From contig NZ_JAENWM010000007.1 in assembly GCF_016650035.1 (NCBI RefSeq), forward strand, positions 1 to 64,000: 64,000 nucleotides of DNA, read 5' to 3'. This DNA is from Clostridium sp. Lineage in GTDB: Bacteria > Bacillota > Clostridia > Clostridiales > Clostridiaceae. The position numbers and the translations under genes are program-made. A model generated the notes under the pieces. That model worked only from the letters and a program-made list of their open reading frames with translations. It did no database searches and was not told where the DNA came from. Of this stretch, positions 50,373 to 60,948 are shown piece after piece; position 1 is the stretch's first letter; the number at the start of each line of letters is the position of its first letter.

Positions 50373-50892
50373 TTAGTTGTATGAAATTACTGATCCAGTA
50401 GTCCCGTCCATCAAAATATTACCACCAATATTCAATAACATTACCGTAGAGTCCAAATTGAAGGTCTGATTCTTTAAAGTCTCTTCTACTTTAAAATATA
50501 CTGTATTATCTTTAATTTCAAATTCCAATGTAGTCGTAATATTTGTTGACGTTCCTCCTATTATATTTGTTATGGTACCATTATAATATTTCTTAAGTTT
50601 TCCACCATCTACATAAATATATTTTTTAGTTGGATCATTAGTGGCTGGCATGGTTGTTAGTAATGTTGCATCACTACTGTACCTAAGTTCTTTTGTTATA
50701 TAATTAGCCGCAAGCCTGGTATTGGATTGTATATCTGATTTTGCAACACCATTATTAAAAGATTTATATCCAAAGTTACCCATGGAATAAGCCATTGTTA
50801 ATGGCTATCCCAAGTATTGCTATAGTCACAACTAATTCAACAAGTGTAAATCCTGACTTAAAAATTAATTTCTTCTTAGTATTAATGCACAT
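50373..50892 (-). pseudogene. prepilin-type minor pilin interrupted by a +1 frameshift near 50798-50802
   Basis: 50892 frame gives MCINTKKKLIFKSGFTLVELVVTIAILGIAINNGLFHG*; continuation MAYSMGNFGYKSFNNGVAKSDIQSNTRLAANYITKELRYS... is in a different frame (ORF 50373-50795). Confidence 0.75.
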
Positions 50893-50932
50893 TAAGATAC
50901 ATCTCCCTTTAAGTACAATAAAATACTTTTTA

Positions 50933-51295
50933 TTAATGAGTAGTAAAGGTAGTTAATTCTTTAGATGTACTACCATAATTATAAGGTACATCAATTTGTC
51001 GTCCAGGTATTAGGATTTCATTAGTTGGATCTCCTGAGAAGGTCAACTTAATAACTGTAGCTGTGTTTACTACACTACCAGTTAAAATCGTAGAATCATT
51101 AATATTAGTTTCTATTTGATTTTGTGCGGTAAAATGAGAATCACTTTTTTTACCTGAGTTTGAAATACCAACTATACTACTTGTAAACATTTTAAGAAAA
51201 GATGTACTTATTATAGCCAGTATAGCAATAGATAGAACAACTTCTATTAATGTAAAACCTTCTTGATTTTTAATTACACTTTTACCTTTAGTCAT
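50933..51295 (-). CDS. prepilin-type minor pilin (PilV-like)
   Basis: NQEGFTLIEVVLSIAILAIISTSFLKMF. Confidence 0.85.
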   Translation of the reverse strand: MTKGKSVIKNQEGFTLIEVVLSIAILAIISTSFLKMFTSSIVGISNSGKKSDSHFTAQNQIETNINDSTILTGSVVNTATVIKLTFSGDPTNEILIPGRQIDVPYNYGSTSKELTTFTTH

Positions 51296-51319
51296 ATTTT
51301 CACCCTCTTTTATTATATA

Positions 51320-52255
51320 CTAGCTCCAAGTATCCGTATAAAATATAATTTCGTGTGTAGATGAACCAGGAAAATTAATATCTCCGATAGGTATTTTATC
51401 TAATGTTTTGAATTCATCATGACTTTTTATTTCTGAACCATTTTTATAATAGTACCATTGTGAATCATATTGTATTCTCCCCCATTTTTCAGTTGTATCA
51501 ATTTTATCAGTTCTAATTACACCAACTGAGGGTAAAACCTTTAAAACTAATTTTCCATCATTTTTACCATTCCTATTCATAACTAATTTTACATCGAAAA
51601 TTAACATACCTGCATTTAATGTTAATGGGCTTTTAAAGTTCCAAATATCAGTGGTGAACACTATAGTATCCGCTTCGTAAGTTGGAGTTTTCTTTTCAAT
51701 CTTTAACCTTTTGTTAGGCTTATCAAAATCTACTGTTACTATTTTCCCCTTCCCACTAAGCACATTTGCATCATCGCTTGCTTGTCCACTACTTGGGTCA
51801 TACCATAATAAATCGGCTCCAGAAACTGTATCACCTGGCGGATCCGTAACTGTGGTAGTTCCTTTTACCCTTGTTACTATTACTGTTTGTTGAACATTTC
51901 CAACCGTGCCCACAGAAATTATGGTTGTAACAGAGCCTACCTTTTTTATTTCGACTACAAATTTTCCGTTCATATTTACTGGCTGAGCATTAACAAATTG
52001 GTTTGAATTATTTAAAAATACAGGTTCACATGTTCCAATCGGTTTAATAACAATGTCTGGATTTTCAAATGCGCTTAAAGTGGCTTCTGCGCCTGAACGT
52101 GCAAGATAATGGGCTTGTAATCTTTTATCTTCATTAGATGCTTGCCTTGTTTCTGAAAGGCTAATATTTAACATGGCCATACCAAGTATTGTCATAACAA
52201 CCATAACCATAATAACAACAATTAGGGCAGATCCCTTATTATTTTTTGGTATCAT
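51320..52255 (-). CDS. PilX-like type IV pilus assembly protein
   Basis: NNKGSALIVVIMVMVVMTILGMAMLNISLSETRQA...RLQAHYLARSGAEA; start at 52255 after AAGGAGAT. Confidence 0.8.
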   Translation of the reverse strand: MIPKNNKGSALIVVIMVMVVMTILGMAMLNISLSETRQASNEDKRLQAHYLARSGAEATLSAFENPDIVIKPIGTCEPVFLNNSNQFVNAQPVNMNGKFVVEIKKVGSVTTIISVGTVGNVQQTVIVTRVKGTTTVTDPPGDTVSGADLLWYDPSSGQASDDANVLSGKGKIVTVDFDKPNKRLKIEKKTPTYEADTIVFTTDIWNFKSPLTLNAGMLIFDVKLVMNRNGKNDGKLVLKVLPSVGVIRTDKIDTTEKWGRIQYDSQWYYYKNGSEIKSHDEFKTLDKIPIGDINFPGSSTHEIIFYTDTWS

Positions 52256-52410
52256 AAGTATATCTCCTTTAAAAACAAATTTACAATAAAGCACATCAAA
52301 ATTCAAAATATTTCTATCCATTTATCACTATATTTTTTGTAATTTTTACTCATTTTCGGTTTTGTAACATAAAGATTTGCTAGCTCTATACCTTCATTGT
52401 TAACTTATAC

Positions 52411-53178
52411 TTAAGTAGATGCCCCAAGAAAAGGATTTCCAATACCGCTAGGCGCTTTATAATCCCAGTCAAATTCATAATTATCATTAAGCTTAGGAAC
52501 ACCATAAAAATCTAATATAATAGTTCCTGATAAATCACTACCCTCTGCTTCAAGTAGGTATATGCTATTTATAATTACTTTTTTATCATAATCTTCTACT
52601 TTCTCTATAAAATTCATAAGTTCATCATAACTACCGCTAAACTTAAATGTAACTTGCATTTTATATGCACCAATAACATTTGAATTAGTAATGTTTGTAT
52701 TTTCACTAGTACCATCTTTTACAGTCGTACCATTAAAGTCGCTTACTAACTTGTCTATTTCATTTGTTGCATTTTTACTATCGTCTTCAACTTTTGCAGT
52801 TTTACTTGTATCTACTGCGGTGTTTTCCCTACTTACTTCTGAAAATTCTAACGTTTCTGCTTGAAGATTACTTTCTTTAATCATTTTGTCTAAAACTACT
52901 ATAATTTCTTCCTGCTCTATTGAAGGAAATAGCATATCTGTTACCTTAGATATTTTAGTATTTAAAGTGCTATACTGCTCTTTTCTTTTATCTTGTGATG
53001 CAATCTTTGCTTTACCCTGCTCCCATTTTTGCGAATACTCATCTCTACTGGCTTTTAATTCAGTTATCTTTTGATCTTGTTTTGTATAAATAAAATTATA
53101 ATAACTGTAACCTAATAACATTAACAATAAAGCTCCTATTAGTATTTGTTCCCTTTTAGTTACCTTCATTATTATCAC
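52411..53178 (-). CDS. pilO: PilO-like pilus inner-membrane assembly protein
   Basis: single TM, coiled-coil, operon position after PilM/PilN. Confidence 0.78.
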   Translation of the reverse strand: MIIMKVTKREQILIGALLLMLLGYSYYNFIYTKQDQKITELKASRDEYSQKWEQGKAKIASQDKRKEQYSTLNTKISKVTDMLFPSIEQEEIIVVLDKMIKESNLQAETLEFSEVSRENTAVDTSKTAKVEDDSKNATNEIDKLVSDFNGTTVKDGTSENTNITNSNVIGAYKMQVTFKFSGSYDELMNFIEKVEDYDKKVIINSIYLLEAEGSDLSGTIILDFYGVPKLNDNYEFDWDYKAPSGIGNPFLGAST

Positions 53179-53737
53179 CGTCCTTTAAAGTACAATATAT
53201 ACTAAAAGTAAGGTTTTTGTTTTCTGTAGATGACGAATCTATGATAGAAACATGAACTTCTTTTATACTATCTAAGTTTCTTAAAGCTCGCTCAAATACT
53301 GCTACTGATTCTCTATCTTTTCCTTCGGCTTTAAGTTGCATTCCACTAGCATCCAAAGTAATATCTTTAAAATACACACCGCCAGGAACGCAAGAATTTA
53401 TTTCATCCATTAGTTGACTACCTATAATGTCTTTACTATTTATGTCATCACTAATATTTACCACAATATCATGATACTGATTCATTAATGCCAACTTCTT
53501 TTCTTCATCTTCTATTTCTTTTAACTTAACAATATTCTCTTTTGAATTTAAATTTTGCTGTATATCCACTATTTCTGAATTCAACTTACTTATTTTAAAA
53601 TAATTAAAGGCATAAGTAAAACTAATGAATAAGATTAACCCCATAGATAATACAACAGCATATAAATATTCTTTTTTAAAATCTTTTCTACTTCCCGAAT
53701 ATTGAGAAAAAAAGTTAAAATCCTTCATAAGTTTCAC
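53156..53737 (-). CDS. pilN: PilN-like pilus assembly protein
   Basis: single TM, PilN fold pattern, between PilM and PilO. Confidence 0.8.
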   Translation of the reverse strand: MKLMKDFNFFSQYSGSRKDFKKEYLYAVVLSMGLILFISFTYAFNYFKISKLNSEIVDIQQNLNSKENIVKLKEIEDEEKKLALMNQYHDIVVNISDDINSKDIIGSQLMDEINSCVPGGVYFKDITLDASGMQLKAEGKDRESVAVFERALRNLDSIKEVHVSIIDSSSTENKNLTFSIYCTLKDGDNNEGN

Positions 53738-54868
53738 CTACCTCAGTCTTATTATCGCTCCTATAGCGTTTAAATATTTGCTTAATTCCTCATCTATTCT
53801 AGCTGGATCTACTTTAGATGATTCTACTTTAAATATGTCTTTTTTAGATAGATCTACTTTAGATTCATTTATTTTAGAACAGTTTACATTACTTAAGCTC
53901 TGTATTTTGATAACAGGTAAGTTCAATGCATCTTTTATAAATGTTTCTATACCTTTAAGATTTGAACTTCCTCCATAAATATATATCTTGTCAACTTTAT
54001 TGCCTTGTTCTTTATTTTTATAATAATTAAGCAATCTTTCTATTTCGTGAATCCAATTTTTCACTTGTACTTTTACAATATTATTTACCGTTGAACTCTG
54101 AATATTACTTAGAGAATCTGCTTCTAAATTACAACACTCTATCTTTTGCTTTTCTGCTTCTTCTTCTGAAATAGATAACTGCTTAGCAATATCAATATCT
54201 ATATGAGCGCCACCATAAGTGATAATTCTAGTAAACTGCACATTTCCACCTGTAACAATATTTACATTCATAAAATCATATCCTAAATCTATAACTGCAA
54301 CAGTGTCTTCCATACTGTAATTTTCATCATTAATTTTTATATCGTAAGTAAATAACTTATTAATACTATTGGAACTAATATCTAATGCTACTGCATTGCC
54401 TTTTAATCCCTTTATTAAATTATAATATCCATCTGCCATGGTTTTAGGATACACTACTACTGTAACCTTAGCTTTTTTCACACCGACCTCTTCAAACTCT
54501 TTTAATACTTTATATTGCATTATATAATCATCAAACCTAATTGGTAAATATTTTTCCATTTGAAACTTAATTATAGCGTCCATATCTTCCTTTTTAGCAA
54601 CTGGGGTATCAATATCTCTAGTTATAATTAATGTGCTTTTTGTGGTGATAATGATATTTTTACATTTTATATTTTCCTTTTGTATCACATCTAAAATATC
54701 AGTTTTGAATTTAGTTATATCTAAAATATTTCCATCATTATAATATCCTACTGGAGTAGGAATATTGATGGCTTTTTCTATGATAACATTTTTTTTGCTT
54801 TGACTTCCTAAAACTAGTTTTGTATTTTTTGAACCTATGTCTATGGATATAACTTTTGAGTTGAACAT
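53738..54868 (-). CDS. pilM: PilM actin-like pilus assembly ATPase
   Basis: VISIDIGSKNTKLV, VAVIDLGYDFMNVNIV, IYIYGGSSNLKGIE. Confidence 0.93.
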   Translation of the reverse strand: MFNSKVISIDIGSKNTKLVLGSQSKKNVIIEKAINIPTPVGYYNDGNILDITKFKTDILDVIQKENIKCKNIIITTKSTLIITRDIDTPVAKKEDMDAIIKFQMEKYLPIRFDDYIMQYKVLKEFEEVGVKKAKVTVVVYPKTMADGYYNLIKGLKGNAVALDISSNSINKLFTYDIKINDENYSMEDTVAVIDLGYDFMNVNIVTGGNVQFTRIITYGGAHIDIDIAKQLSISEEEAEKQKIECCNLEADSLSNIQSSTVNNIVKVQVKNWIHEIERLLNYYKNKEQGNKVDKIYIYGGSSNLKGIETFIKDALNLPVIKIQSLSNVNCSKINESKVDLSKKDIFKVESSKVDPARIDEELSKYLNAIGAIIRLR

Positions 54869-54915
54869 GAGTAGTCACCTCTTTTTTAGTTTATTTAATT
54901 GAAATGTTTAATATG

Positions 54916-54966
54916 AACTTCCAGCTATTGTTGCGTACCCTAAGGTGATAACAATAACTGGAAGTT
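54916..54966 (-). promoter_or_regulatory. 17-bp stem (one mismatch) hairpin upstream of pilM, no U-tract
   Basis: AACTTCCAGCTATTGTT / AACAATAACTGGAAGTT. Confidence 0.7.
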
Positions 54967-55298
54967 GATGTTTGTAACCTTGAGTTATTGGCCTACGTAG
55001 ATTGTTCTACCATCAGGCTCCATTGCTGACTCTTTGTTTAATATAATATTTCCATTCGCAGTTTGTTCATGACTCCTGGGGCCTTGAGAAGAAACTGAAC
55101 TTGCTTCAATTTCCATATACTGGGTAGCTGACCCGACCCCATTCCATTAAATGGGTTAGCGGAGCAAATCCGTTTAATGGTTGCTACATTACCTTTCCAT
55201 TAAATGGATTTGATTCATGACCCCTTGGGGCTTTGTGAGACCCGAAGGGTTGAACTTGCTACTGGTGGACGGACCATCGTGCTGCTTTTCTAATAGTT

Positions 55299-55658
55299 CT
55301 AATCAATTGTAGCTGGTACAGAAACATTTACATTACCAGATACATCTACGCTAACTGTTACAGCTACATCAGCATTAGATGCATCTTTATAATATGCTGT
55401 TTCATCAAGATAATTATCGGTAACAAGTTCGTCTTCATCAATACTACCAAAAGCAACTCCATCATAATAAGCAACTGAAGCGGCATTTTTCACAACCTGT
55501 TGTGTAGCAACATTTGCTTTATTCTTAGCACTACTTTGAACTTTTGCAAACCTTGGAATAGCTATCGCCGCCAATATCCCCAAAATTGCAATAACAACAA
55601 TAAGCTCAATCAGCGTAAACCCTTTTTTCTTCTTTTTCTTTATTAAATCCATTTCCAT
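55299..55658 (-). CDS. type IV pilin
   Basis: KKKKGFTLIELIVVIAILGILAAIAIPRFAKVQSSAK. Confidence 0.95.
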   Translation of the reverse strand: MEMDLIKKKKKKGFTLIELIVVIAILGILAAIAIPRFAKVQSSAKNKANVATQQVVKNAASVAYYDGVAFGSIDEDELVTDNYLDETAYYKDASNADVAVTVSVDVSGNVNVSVPATID

Positions 55659-55737
55659 TAATAATGCCTCCTTATAAATTAATTATATAATAACGACTCA
55701 ACTACGAAATATTACCATTTTGTAGTTGCATCATATA

Positions 55738-56943
55738 TTAAACTGTATTAACCATATCAAACATCGGCATCATCATAGCAATAACTATAAATCCAATAAT
55801 AACTCCCATAACTATTATCATCAGTGGTTCTAGCATTGTAGTCATTCTTTTCAGCGAAGCTTCTAATTCTTCATCATAAAAATTTGCTGTCTTATCCAAT
55901 ATATCGTCAAGTGAACCAGACTCTTCACCTATTTTTATCATGGAGTGTAGCATTACTGGAAATAGAGATTCATCTCCTATCGCTTCACCTAAAGATATTC
56001 CTTTTAGTACTTTTTCTTTAATTACTTCTAAGCTATTTTCTGCTACTTTATTTCCAACTACCCTTTGTACCACTTCTAGGGCTTGTACCAAAGATACCCC
56101 ACTAGCAAGTACTGTAGATAATGTTCTAGTAAATCTTGATACTATTACTTTTTCGGTAGTATCTTTAATTATCGGTAGTTTCAATTTTAATCCATCTAAT
56201 GATAATCTACCTATTGGACTTTTAGTATAATTTTTCACACCATAAACTGCTACGCTTATAACTGCAATTAAAATGTACCATTTAGTTTGTATAAATTCAC
56301 TTAATCCCATAACTATTCTAGTTGGTAATGGTAGAGGCACTCCTGAGCCTTCAAACATTCCTATGAATGTGGGCATTATAAATGTTAAAAGAAAAATCAC
56401 TACTACCACTGATAAACCTGCCAGGACCATTGGATAAACCATAGCACTCTTAAGTTGGTTATTTATCTTATTCTCTTTTTCAAAATGTGATGCCATTCTG
56501 CTCATTATTATATCTAAATTACCACTGACTTCACCAGTATTAATCATATTTATCAGTAAATCAGGAAACACATCGTTATGCTTACCGAGTGCTTCCGAAA
56601 GAGATATCCCCTTCTGCACATCATCATATGCTTCATTTAAGCTTTTCTTCAATTTTTTATTTACCGTTTGTTTTCTTAAAACGTCTAATGCATTAGAAAT
56701 ATTAGCACCCGCATTTATCATGGTGTGAAACTGCCTACAAAATATGTATAAGTCCTTTGTTTTAACTTTTTCAAAGGATTCAAATATATCTTTCTGCTCA
56801 CGTTCTAATGTTTCTTTAATCTCTATAGGATAGTAATTATTATCCTCTATCATGGCTAACACTTCATTTTTATTATTAGCCTTAAATGTCCCTTCTGATT
56901 TTTGGCCTTGATGGTTCATAACTTTATACTTAAATGTAGGCAT
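55738..56943 (-). CDS. pilC: type II secretion/type IV pilus inner-membrane platform protein
   Basis: FCRQFHTMINAGANISNALDVL, two GspF-like repeats. Confidence 0.95.
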   Translation of the reverse strand: MPTFKYKVMNHQGQKSEGTFKANNKNEVLAMIEDNNYYPIEIKETLEREQKDIFESFEKVKTKDLYIFCRQFHTMINAGANISNALDVLRKQTVNKKLKKSLNEAYDDVQKGISLSEALGKHNDVFPDLLINMINTGEVSGNLDIIMSRMASHFEKENKINNQLKSAMVYPMVLAGLSVVVVIFLLTFIMPTFIGMFEGSGVPLPLPTRIVMGLSEFIQTKWYILIAVISVAVYGVKNYTKSPIGRLSLDGLKLKLPIIKDTTEKVIVSRFTRTLSTVLASGVSLVQALEVVQRVVGNKVAENSLEVIKEKVLKGISLGEAIGDESLFPVMLHSMIKIGEESGSLDDILDKTANFYDEELEASLKRMTTMLEPLMIIVMGVIIGFIVIAMMMPMFDMVNTV

Positions 56944-56955
56944 TTACTCACCCCC

Positions 56956-58644
56956 TTATTCTTTCAAATATGCTATCTTAACCAGTTCTTGAATGGTTGT
57001 CATTCCTTTTAGCACTAAATCAATACAGGATATTTTCAGCGTTTTCATTCCATTTTCTATGCATATATCTCTTATTTCATCTACACTAGCATTACGCATA
57101 ATGTACTCTCTGTGTTTACGAGTTACTTCCATTATTTCATATACACCTATTCTTCCTTTGTATCCACTGTAGCTACAGTGTCCACAGCCTTTGCCTTTGT
57201 GAAGCATTAATTCCTCCGCTCCGTGAATTCCTAGAATCTCTTTTTCGAAATCAGTTGCCATGTAAATTTCACTGCACATTGGACATATTTTTTTTACAAG
57301 TCTTTGAGATATAATTCCTGCTATGGCACTAGCTACTAGGTAGGGTTGTATATCCATATCTATAAGCCTTACAATAGCTGAAGGTGCATCGTTTGTGTGA
57401 ATTGTGCTTAGCACTATATGCCCTGTTATAGATGCTCTGGTAGCTATTTCTGCTGTTTCATTATCCCTTATCTCACCTATCATAACAACATCAGGGTCTT
57501 GTCTTAAAATTGATCTTAATCCCGATGCAAAAGTTAGTCCTGCTTTTACATTTACATTTACTTGGTTTATTCCATCTACTACGTACTCTACAGGGTCTTC
57601 TACTGTTATAATGTTCTTACTATTATCATTAAGTTCACTTAATAAGGTATATAGTGTAGTGGATTTTCCACTGCCTGTAGGTCCTGTAACCAAAATTATT
57701 CCATATGGATTTTTAAGTATTTTTTCTACTTTTTCTAAGTCATCTTCATTCATACCCAGCTTTTCTTTACCTACTAAGAAATTTTCTCTATCTAGTATAC
57801 GGATTACAATCTTTTCACCGTGAATTGTTGGCAAAGTGGAGACCCTCAGATCTACTTTCTTATCATCTATAATCGTTAAAATTCTACCATCCTGTGGAAT
57901 TCTCTTCTCTGCAATATTTAATTCTGCAAGTATTTTTATACGAGTTATAAAAGCATTAAATATATCTTTATTGTATTTGGCTATCTCATTTAAAGTACCA
58001 TCTATTCTATATCTTATTTTTATATGATTTTCAAAAGGTTCTATATGAATATCACTGGCTTTCAGCTTTATTGCATCACTTATTATAGAATCAACAAGTC
58101 TTACCGCTGGTGCGCTTTTTATATCATCTAATTGTGCTTTATTTTCTTCCTTATCTTCATTTGTTCCTTGAGCTTTTGATAAATCCTCAGCTGCTTTTTT
58201 CGCATTTTGATTAGCATAGTATTTATCAATTGTATTTTTAATATCTTTTGTTGATGCGATATATATTTCAACATCAAAACTTGAAGATATCTTAACATCG
58301 TCTACTGCAAATATATTTAGTGGATCAGACATGGCAACCTTTAGCTTATTATCTTCCATACCAAAAGCAACTAAGTTATATTTTTTCGAGATAATTTCTG
58401 GGATTAGTTGAACAACTTTTTGCTCAATATCTTCCCTATCTAGATGTACTCTCTTTATAGATAATTGTTGCTCTAGAACTTCTAAAATATCTTCTTCACT
58501 TAAAATACCATCATCAATAAGAATTTGACCTATTCTTTTCCCGGTTCCTTGCTGTTTTGTGAGCACATTCCGAAGTTGTTCTAAATCTATTTTTTTAGAT
58601 TCAACTAATAAATCTCCCAATCTTTTTTTTGCCATATTCCTCAT
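56956..58644 (-). CDS. pilB: type IV pilus extension ATPase
   Basis: GspE N-domain; VTGPTGSGKSTTLY, RQDPDVVMIGEIRDNETAEIA, CPMC...CGHC. Confidence 0.96.
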   Translation of the reverse strand: MRNMAKKRLGDLLVESKKIDLEQLRNVLTKQQGTGKRIGQILIDDGILSEEDILEVLEQQLSIKRVHLDREDIEQKVVQLIPEIISKKYNLVAFGMEDNKLKVAMSDPLNIFAVDDVKISSSFDVEIYIASTKDIKNTIDKYYANQNAKKAAEDLSKAQGTNEDKEENKAQLDDIKSAPAVRLVDSIISDAIKLKASDIHIEPFENHIKIRYRIDGTLNEIAKYNKDIFNAFITRIKILAELNIAEKRIPQDGRILTIIDDKKVDLRVSTLPTIHGEKIVIRILDRENFLVGKEKLGMNEDDLEKVEKILKNPYGIILVTGPTGSGKSTTLYTLLSELNDNSKNIITVEDPVEYVVDGINQVNVNVKAGLTFASGLRSILRQDPDVVMIGEIRDNETAEIATRASITGHIVLSTIHTNDAPSAIVRLIDMDIQPYLVASAIAGIISQRLVKKICPMCSEIYMATDFEKEILGIHGAEELMLHKGKGCGHCSYSGYKGRIGVYEIMEVTRKHREYIMRNASVDEIRDICIENGMKTLKISCIDLVLKGMTTIQELVKIAYLKE

Positions 58645-58813
58645 TGGCTATGCCCCTTTATTAAACATATTATCTGTTTTTTTTCTCTTTATGCTGTAAA
58701 TCTAATTATAAATCATAATAAAAACAATTATATTATGATTTACTAGTTAAGTTATTATATATCACAATCTAAGGGAATTCAATTAAATACTAAAAAATAT
58801 TGTATTTTGTGGT

Positions 58814-58866
58814 AATAAAAAAATAGCCCCTGTCCCAAAAGGATTAGGCTATTTATTTTTTTTAAA
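58814..58866. terminator. hairpin terminator
   Basis: AAAATAGCC...GGCTATTTATTTTTTTT. Confidence 0.7.
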
Positions 58867-59055
58867 TTAAATTATATTTACAATTTAATATGCCACTTGT
58901 ATTTTATCTGTAACAAAAATTGCATATAAGCATTTCCAAGTCTTTATCTTTGTTTTTATGATTATTACATTAGTACCTAGGCTAATTAACTACAAATAAG
59001 TATAAAAATAACACAAGTAAATCTCATTTTTTTCAAAAAAAATTTCTTTTCCCTA

Positions 59056-60756
59056 TTATTCGACAAAAAGGTTTATAAACTCAGATTTATTATAATCAAA
59101 GATCCCTCTAGCAGTAATTTTAACCTGTGGTATTACTGGAAGAGCCATAAAAGATAAGCTTATAAAAGGATCATATTCCTCTCGCACTCCGAAGTTTCTA
59201 GCAATCCTACTGAGCCTTTTTAGATGCTCTGCCACCATGTATGGAGTTTGAAAAGTCATTATACCTCCAATTGGCAAGCCTAACTGAGCAATAACCTTTC
59301 CTTCAGACACCATAACGATTCCTCCACCAATAGTTATAAGAGCATTAACGGCCACCTCCATATCCTTATCGTTTTCTCCCACTACTATAACGTTATGAGA
59401 ATCATGAGATATTGTTTGTGCTATAGAGCAATGCTTTAGTCCCAGGCCCTCTATAAATCCAACAAAATGCTTACCTGTATTGTGATGTCTTTCAAACACT
59501 GCGATTTTTAATATATCTTTTTCCACCATTCTCTTTATACAGCCATGCTCATTCTCTGTTTTTCTTTGTACCAATTTAGTTTCTAATGATTTTGGAATTA
59601 ATTTTATTACATTTACAATTTTAGCTTTACTTTCCACCTTAAATATATCACTATTTATAAACTCCATATGCATGGAAGAACTTATTTTTAATTTTTCGTG
59701 TTTTATATCCTGAAGCTCTGTGTACTGCTTACCATCTTTAATAACTTTTACTATATTTAAACCCTTTAGGTCTTCAAATAGCACCAAATCCGCTTTATAC
59801 CCTGGGGCTATAGCCCCTCTGTCCTTTAAATCATAGCACTTAGCTGCATTAAATGAGGCAATTAAAAAAGCCTTTATAGGATTAAGCCCTTGCTTTATAG
59901 ACATTCTAATACAGTTATCTATAGATCCATCCTCTAGCACGTCGTCTATATGTCTATCATCAGTGCAGAATAAAAATCTTCCATAATTATGATTATTAAC
60001 AGCTGGAAGTAAGTTTTTTAAATTTCTAGCAGCAGACCCTTCTCTTAGCATAACGTACATTCCTCTACTAACTTTGTCTAAGGCTTCCTTAGCACTAGTG
60101 CACTCATGATCTGTTTTAACACCAGAGCTCAAATATGCATTAAGCTCCCTATATGATATATTCGGACAATGCCCATCAATATGTTTAAGCTTTGCCATTT
60201 CTATTTTTTCTAATATATCTTCATCCTTATTTATAACTGCAGCAACATCCATTACCTCACCAAGGCCTAAAACTCTATTATTATCTATTAATTTTTCTAA
60301 TTCCTTCGCATTAATAACGCAACCACTATCCTCAAATTTAGTGGCTGGAACACAAGAAGGTAGCATGTAAAAAATATCTATAGGGGCCTTCACACTATTT
60401 TCCAGCATAAAATTTATACCCTTCATTCCATCTACATTAGCTATTTCATGTGGATCTGCTATTACGGTAGTCACACCTTTTTTAATTACTACCCTTCCAA
60501 ACTGCTGGGGCATAACCATAGAAGATTCTATATGCACATGCGCATCTATAAATCCCGGTGTTACATATAAATCCGAACAATCAATTTCACTTTCCCCATC
60601 ATAATTACCAATACCTATAATAATATCATTAACTATAGCAATATCCCCACTATCTATCGTTTCAGTAAACACATTAATAAACTTTGCATTCTTTAATACC
60701 AAATCTGATTTAATCCTTCCCATAGCTGCATCAATGTTCTTTCGAATCTTCTCCAT
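59056..60756 (-). CDS. ade: adenine deaminase
   Basis: VTPGFIDAHVHIESSMVMPQQF, TVIADPHEIANV, GLGEVMDV, ISHDSHNVIVVG; ATG 60756 after GGGGGG. Confidence 0.94.
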   Translation of the reverse strand: MEKIRKNIDAAMGRIKSDLVLKNAKFINVFTETIDSGDIAIVNDIIIGIGNYDGESEIDCSDLYVTPGFIDAHVHIESSMVMPQQFGRVVIKKGVTTVIADPHEIANVDGMKGINFMLENSVKAPIDIFYMLPSCVPATKFEDSGCVINAKELEKLIDNNRVLGLGEVMDVAAVINKDEDILEKIEMAKLKHIDGHCPNISYRELNAYLSSGVKTDHECTSAKEALDKVSRGMYVMLREGSAARNLKNLLPAVNNHNYGRFLFCTDDRHIDDVLEDGSIDNCIRMSIKQGLNPIKAFLIASFNAAKCYDLKDRGAIAPGYKADLVLFEDLKGLNIVKVIKDGKQYTELQDIKHEKLKISSSMHMEFINSDIFKVESKAKIVNVIKLIPKSLETKLVQRKTENEHGCIKRMVEKDILKIAVFERHHNTGKHFVGFIEGLGLKHCSIAQTISHDSHNVIVVGENDKDMEVAVNALITIGGGIVMVSEGKVIAQLGLPIGGIMTFQTPYMVAEHLKRLSRIARNFGVREEYDPFISLSFMALPVIPQVKITARGIFDYNKSEFINLFVE

Positions 60757-60948
60757 ACTCTTCCCCCCCATTATTTAATTGCAAGTACTTTCTATTACAA
60801 TATTATGTAAAGGGTTCTAGTATTCCTCATTAATAAATTATCACTATTCTTTATACAAACTCTATCAACATTTTTGATTACTTAACTTTCACATTAAGCT
60901 TATAATCATCTACTATTACTTCACTTTATATTTTTTTATTACAAACTC

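Noticed and set aside
57404-57823. 139-aa + strand ORF
   Set aside because: Antisense to pilB conserved motifs
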